In this document: one piece after another, positions 60,973 to 64,000 of the stretch | How the letters are laid out: each line of letters begins with the position of its first letter | How positions within the stretch are numbered: the first letter of the stretch is position 1 | DNA from: JBJENW01 sp051880395 | GTDB lineage: Bacteria > Bacillota > Clostridia > Lachnospirales > Lachnospiraceae | Length of the DNA stretch: 64,000 nucleotides | Direction of reading: 5' to 3' | Assembly (NCBI GenBank): GCA_051880395.1 | Contig: JBJENW010000133.1 | Location: 1-64,000 of the forward strand | Position numbers and translations under genes: made by a program | The notes under the pieces: model-generated | Told to the model about the DNA's origin: nothing | Database searches by the model: none | Seen by the model: only the letters and a program-made list of their open reading frames with translations

Positions 60973-61846
60973 TGGCTTCTCCCTTTATTTTTTTTGCAAG
61001 CTGTATTCCCAGCATTTCTGCATCTTCTACACTTCCGAAAATGCTTGCGGTCCGATAAGTTGTATCCCCCGCTTTCGCATACATTCCGCACAAGGAAAGC
61101 GTATCTCCATCTACCTGTGCATGAGCCGCGATCGGAGCACTGCAGCCGCCGTTTAACGTTTTCGTAAACGCGCGCTCGGCCATGGCCTCTGCTGTTGCCG
61201 CTTCATCCAAAAAGCCTTCTAAAAAAGAATACGTCTCCCCGCTTCTTCCCTGCAGAGCAAGGATTCCCTGCCCGGATGCCGGTATGATCTCTTCCACGGA
61301 AAAATAGCGACTGATCCTCTCTTCCAACCCAAGACGTTTGAGCCCTGCCGCAGATAGAATCAGACCACTGTATTCCCCATCATCTAATTTTTTTAAACGG
61401 GTCAGTACATTTCCACGCACCGATTTTACTTTCATCTGCGGATATAGCTTTTTTACCTGCAGCTGACGGCGCAGACTAGAACTTCCCAACGGCTTCGACG
61501 AATCCAGCGAGTCAACTCCCTCTGGCAGAACCAGCACATCCCTTGGATCTTCCCGTTTTGAAAATCCGATCAATGGCAGTTCTTTTGGCACCTCCATCGG
61601 CACATCTTTCAAGCTGTGCACGGATAAATCGCTTCTCTTTTCCAAAAGTGCAGCATCCAGTTCTTTGACAAATAACCCTTTTCCGCCGATCTGATCCAGT
61701 CTGCGGTCTAAAATTCGATCCCCCGTTGTCTTCATCGGAACCAGAACCGGCTCCCTGTCTGTATTTGTCCGAATATACTCTGCCACCATCTCCGTCTGGA
61801 TGAGTGCCAGCTTACTCTCTCTTGTTCCGATTCGTACCTGCCGCAT
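60965..61846 (-). CDS. hemC: Hydroxymethylbilane synthase (porphobilinogen deaminase)
   Basis: 293 residues from ATG 61846, preceded by AGGAGGAAAACG. A longer frame to 61918 would add 24 residues. VRIGTRESKLALIQ is the N-terminal motif, KTLNGGCSAPIAAHA carries the cofactor Cys, and RGNVLTRLKKLDDG binds substrate acids. It overlaps the MET8-like gene by 35 nt. Confidence 0.96.
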   Translation of the reverse strand: MRQVRIGTRESKLALIQTEMVAEYIRTNTDREPVLVPMKTTGDRILDRRLDQIGGKGLFVKELDAALLEKRSDLSVHSLKDVPMEVPKELPLIGFSKREDPRDVLVLPEGVDSLDSSKPLGSSSLRRQLQVKKLYPQMKVKSVRGNVLTRLKKLDDGEYSGLILSAAGLKRLGLEERISRYFSVEEIIPASGQGILALQGRSGETYSFLEGFLDEAATAEAMAERAFTKTLNGGCSAPIAAHAQVDGDTLSLCGMYAKAGDTTYRTASIFGSVEDAEMLGIQLAKKIKGEANG

Positions 61847-62342
61847 CGTTTTCCTCCTGTCTGAGCCACTGCTCGATTTTTTCACGCGTTCTGCGCACTT
61901 TTTTATGATCTGCTCCACCGGATGTCAGACCGATAAACACCCCGTTTGCTTCTATGATCGCGGGGAAAAAAAATGTGCAGAGTGTATGATCTGATGCTAC
62001 ATTTACCGGTACCTCCTTATGCCGGCATTCCCGAAAGATCGTCGTATTGACAGAAATATCGTTTGTCGCCGCAAAAACATAGTCCGCATCCTGAATTTCA
62101 TTCAGCCGATAGCTCCTATGCTCGATTCGGATTCTCGTCTGTTCTTCTGTATCTTTTTCGCATTGCTCACACATCTGCTCCACTTCGGGCAGAATCTCCG
62201 GTGCGACCACCCGAATATCGGCTCCACATCCAAGTAACGACCTTATGCGTCGTGCTACCACTTTTCCTGCTCCAAAAATCAATAGTTTTTTTTCACGCAG
62301 ATCCATAAACAATGGAAAAAAATATTTTTCAGTCTTACTCAT
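61812..62342 (-). CDS. Precorrin-2 dehydrogenase (MET8/CysG-N-like)
   Basis: 176 residues. NAD-binding LLIFGAGKVVARRIRSLL near residue 17 and the segment FAATNDISVNTTIFREC with the catalytic-type Asp in VNVASDH. It oxidises precorrin-2 to sirohydrochlorin. The ferrochelatase half of longer homologues seems reduced, and chelation could be done by another enzyme. Between hemA and hemC in the same run. Confidence 0.9.
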   Translation of the reverse strand: MSKTEKYFFPLFMDLREKKLLIFGAGKVVARRIRSLLGCGADIRVVAPEILPEVEQMCEQCEKDTEEQTRIRIEHRSYRLNEIQDADYVFAATNDISVNTTIFRECRHKEVPVNVASDHTLCTFFFPAIIEANGVFIGLTSGGADHKKVRRTREKIEQWLRQEENDAAGTNRNKRE

Positions 62343-62351
62343 CGCTTTTGC

Positions 62352-63572
62352 TTATTCCCTTTCATATTCATTTTCCAACACTTCCATGCAGGCACGGAAC
62401 TGCTCCGGTTCCAATTCTTTTCGAAGCGTAAATAACAATCGTTCTACCACTTTTTCGGCCGCCTGCTTTACCGTTTTCTCCAGCTCTTTTGGCGCATCCG
62501 ACTGCTGAAGTGGTTTCTGAAGACGCCAACACAGCTCATTTGCATAAAAGTCTCCCGCCTTATGCACCTTCGGAAGCAGATCTTGATTCTGTTTTCGCAT
62601 CTGATAGGCTTTGATGTGTTCTTCCAGAAGCGCAGACGCTTTTTCAAATTGCTCTTCCATCTCAGCAGAACGATGCGAAATCCTAAAATCATCCATATCC
62701 AGGCATCGCTTTTGGGGAATCTGTCCCACCTCCGGTTCAATATCACGCGGCACGGCCAGATCCAGAAAAATCTGTTCTTTTTGTTTTGCAAACGCCCGGA
62801 CCTCATTTGCCCGTATCGTCACATTCGGACTGGCCGTAGCCGAAACGATCAAATCGCATTCAGGCATGTACGTATATCGCTGGCCGTACTCCATCCGTCT
62901 GCACCCCTGTGGAATCATCACCACACCGCTGCAATACTGACGGACTGTCACAGTCACATCGCCGCCTTCTTCTATCAATAATGTCGCTGCAATTTTTCCC
63001 ATCTCACCATTTCCGATCACAAGACATTTTTTCCCTTCCACCGTATAACCTTCTGCTTTCAAACCGTCGATCATCTGATGTGCTGCCGAATAATTTCCTC
63101 TGTGCAAAGGTACTTTCGTTTTCACTTCTTTGCCCGCAGTCACCGCCATTCGAAACAGTACCTCTAATGCAGAATCTGTGCATTCCGCTTCCCTTGCCCG
63201 CGAAAGTGCCTCTTTTACCTGTGTCAAAATCTGATCCTCTCCTAAAACCTGTGATTTCAGACCACTTGCCAGAAAGAAAAGATGCCGCACCACATCTTCA
63301 CCACGCCGGGTGACAAAGGCTTCTTTCGCCTGCTCTGTCTTCACACCTTTTTCTTCACACAACATCGGAAGTGCCGGAAATACTTCTCTTTTTTTTACAC
63401 TGACATACAGTTCCATTCGATTGCAGGTTGCCAAAAGGATACATCCCGACACCGCAGGGTTTTCTTTTACTTTCTGCATAAAGGATGTGGCAGCTGCCGT
63501 TGTAAATGCGAATCTTTCCCGTAGCCGCACATCCGCCAGGCTATGGTCGATTCCAATCATCTCCAGTTCCAT
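62352..63572 (-). CDS. hemA: Glutamyl-tRNA reductase
   Basis: 406 residues. GIDHSLADVRLRERFAF is the N-terminal motif, LLATCNRMELYVSV holds the catalytic Cys, CLVIGNGEMGKIAATLL binds NADPH, and the C-terminal dimerisation helix region is present. It reduces glutamyl-tRNA to glutamate-1-semialdehyde, the first step of the C5 pathway. First of the six-gene tetrapyrrole run, with AAAGAGGAAATAAAAC before the ATG. A 38-residue gene lies 22 nt upstream. Confidence 0.96.
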   Translation of the reverse strand: MELEMIGIDHSLADVRLRERFAFTTAAATSFMQKVKENPAVSGCILLATCNRMELYVSVKKREVFPALPMLCEEKGVKTEQAKEAFVTRRGEDVVRHLFFLASGLKSQVLGEDQILTQVKEALSRAREAECTDSALEVLFRMAVTAGKEVKTKVPLHRGNYSAAHQMIDGLKAEGYTVEGKKCLVIGNGEMGKIAATLLIEEGGDVTVTVRQYCSGVVMIPQGCRRMEYGQRYTYMPECDLIVSATASPNVTIRANEVRAFAKQKEQIFLDLAVPRDIEPEVGQIPQKRCLDMDDFRISHRSAEMEEQFEKASALLEEHIKAYQMRKQNQDLLPKVHKAGDFYANELCWRLQKPLQQSDAPKELEKTVKQAAEKVVERLLFTLRKELEPEQFRACMEVLENEYERE

Positions 63573-63594
63573 GTTTTATTTCCTCTTTCATTTT

Positions 63595-63711
63595 TTACGA
63601 TTCTTTTTCTCTTTTCGGACGCTTTATTTCTACCAAGGCTTTCTGTCGTTTGAACAAAAAGTACTGACTTGACATAAAATCAAAAGAGTCATGTCCATCC
63701 CATATGTCCAT
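63595..63711 (-). CDS. Small basic protein of 38 residues upstream of hemA
   Basis: ATG 63709-63711, stop 63595-63597. It is preceded by GGGAGGAGTC, a strong ribosome site that begins right after the stop of the 61-residue gene (63723-63725). Sequence runs MDIWDGHDSFDFM to KRPKREKES: acidic N-terminus, very basic C-terminus. An in-frame ATG at 63675 would give 26 residues but has no ribosome site. I do not recognise it. It may be a conserved small protein or a leader peptide. A hairpin covers its start. Confidence 0.55.
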   Translation of the reverse strand: MDIWDGHDSFDFMSSQYFLFKRQKALVEIKRPKREKES

Positions 63712-63716
63712 GACTC
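63686..63716 (-). promoter_or_regulatory. Hairpin over the start of the small gene
   Basis: GAGTCATG / CATGACTC pair across a 15-nt loop, so the ribosome site and ATG of the 38-residue gene are inside the stem. T-rich sequence (TCTTTTGATTTT) follows, but it is not a clean terminator run. It may control translation or act as a weak terminator. Confidence 0.5.
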
Positions 63717-63722
63717 CTCCCG

Positions 63723-63908
63723 TTAAATCATATGTCCGATTTTCTTTAATACGCCTCCGATCGCACAGGCTGCAATGACACAGACCAGCATGATCGCATA
63801 CTGGTACTGTTCATGTTCTTTTCCCCACTTTGATCCGGTAAGTAAGATATAAAAAACTAATCCGGCGATCAATGCGATCAAGCTGCATAATAAGCCAATC
63901 CAATCCAT
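63723..63908 (-). CDS. Small membrane protein of 61 residues
   Basis: Two hydrophobic helices (about 5-23, LLCSLIALIAGLVFYILL, and about 38-54, AIMLVCVIAACAIGGVL) with a charged loop KWGKEHEQYQY. ATG 63908 is preceded by AAGGAGACC nine nt upstream. No family recognised. It lies between the truncated gene at the window edge and the 38-residue gene, all on the minus strand, and so may share the transcript with the tetrapyrrole cluster. Confidence 0.7.
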   Translation of the reverse strand: MDWIGLLCSLIALIAGLVFYILLTGSKWGKEHEQYQYAIMLVCVIAACAIGGVLKKIGHMI

Positions 63909-63940
63909 TCCATCCGGTCTCCTTTTTTGTTGAATAACGT

Positions 63941-64000
63941 TTATAAAAAGCTCAGCACACCGGCTGTCCCCAGTCCCATGATCACACCGGCAAGTACCAC
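63941..64000 (-). CDS. Partial gene, C-terminus of a probable membrane protein
   Basis: Nineteen codons and a TAA stop at 63941-63943 run in from the window edge. The residues (GVIMGLGTAGVLSFL at the end) are hydrophobic and glycine-rich, like a terminal membrane helix. Product unknown. It overlaps nothing and is 32 nt before the 61-residue gene. Confidence 0.5.
   Translation of the reverse strand: MVLAGVIMGLGTAGVLSFL

Noticed and set aside
63686..63716. Simple terminator for the 61-residue gene
   Set aside because: The stem holds the ribosome site and ATG of a 38-codon frame and the following T run is broken; a regulatory hairpin is preferred, but termination is not excluded.
63573..63720. 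Cobalamin riboswitch before hemA
   Set aside because: No B12-box-like sequence or multi-stem layout; the space is taken up by a small gene and one hairpin.

Overview
This window looks like chromosomal DNA of a Gram-positive, anaerobic, probably motile Clostridia, most likely Lachnospiraceae. The evidence is the moderate-to-low GC content, AGGAGG-type ribosome binding sites, an hrcA-grpE-dnaK-dnaJ operon with a CIRCE operator, a MecA adaptor, a MET8-like precorrin-2 dehydrogenase, a methyl-accepting chemotaxis protein and one promoter of flagellar sigma-D type. The family assignment is inference. Almost every gene is on the minus strand. The exceptions are a lytic transglycosylase, tRNA-Thr and a secreted double esterase.

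Layout by minus-strand transcription units. 401-1309 is a sugar-nucleotidyltransferase-like gene with its own promoter. 1488-12470 is a long co-directional run: thioesterase, aminopeptidase P, polA, coaE, an FtsA-like ATPase with an acidic repeat tail, a WalJ-like hydrolase, an ACT protein and a PFL/UPF0210 protein. 12587-12823 is an HPr-like protein without the phosphorylated histidine. 13000-17923 holds a six-domain REC/GGDEF/EAL/REC/PAS/GGDEF protein, a small unknown and DegV. Next come tRNA-Leu, a diaminopimelate-decarboxylase-like gene coupled to a TrmB-type regulator, and then the lytic transglycosylase (+), tRNA-Thr (+), mecA, a YezD-like gene and cysK. 23984-28904 is the heat-shock operon, followed by hemW, lepA and an mcp.

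34640-57051 is rich in accessory and envelope functions. It holds a secreted two-domain CE12-type esterase (+), an arginase-fold protein fused to a receiver-like domain, two tandem paralogous secreted subtilases with Kelch-like propellers, a DUF4080-type radical SAM protein, an Hpt protein, an L,D-transpeptidase with Ig-like repeats, a transglutaminase-like surface protein, a two-domain PPK2, a GGDEF-EAL protein and a methyltransferase. 57192-63572 is a tight hemA / MET8-like / hemC / cobA-hemD / hemB / hemL cluster. It makes tetrapyrrole from glutamyl-tRNA and takes it to uroporphyrinogen III, precorrin-2 and sirohydrochlorin, the entry to siroheme or B12. Three small genes precede it: a truncated one at the window edge, a 61-residue membrane protein and a 38-residue basic protein.

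The most unusual structure is a set of long palindromic elements scattered between genes. There are large hairpins near 1-360, 29046-29185 and 34292-34530, and shorter or degenerate relatives near 18026, 20404 and 23781. They share terminal motifs (GGACGTTTCG, GTGTGAACAG and a TCGGTTGAAATATGTTTC-like tail) and carry no transposase. They look like an interspersed repeat family that I cannot assign to a known class. Other notable signals are a 26-bp palindrome over the -10 of the TrmB operon, a sigma-D promoter on a signal-peptide-less transglycosylase, an arginase/receiver fusion with a possible internal start, and strong terminators in the leaders of both subtilases.
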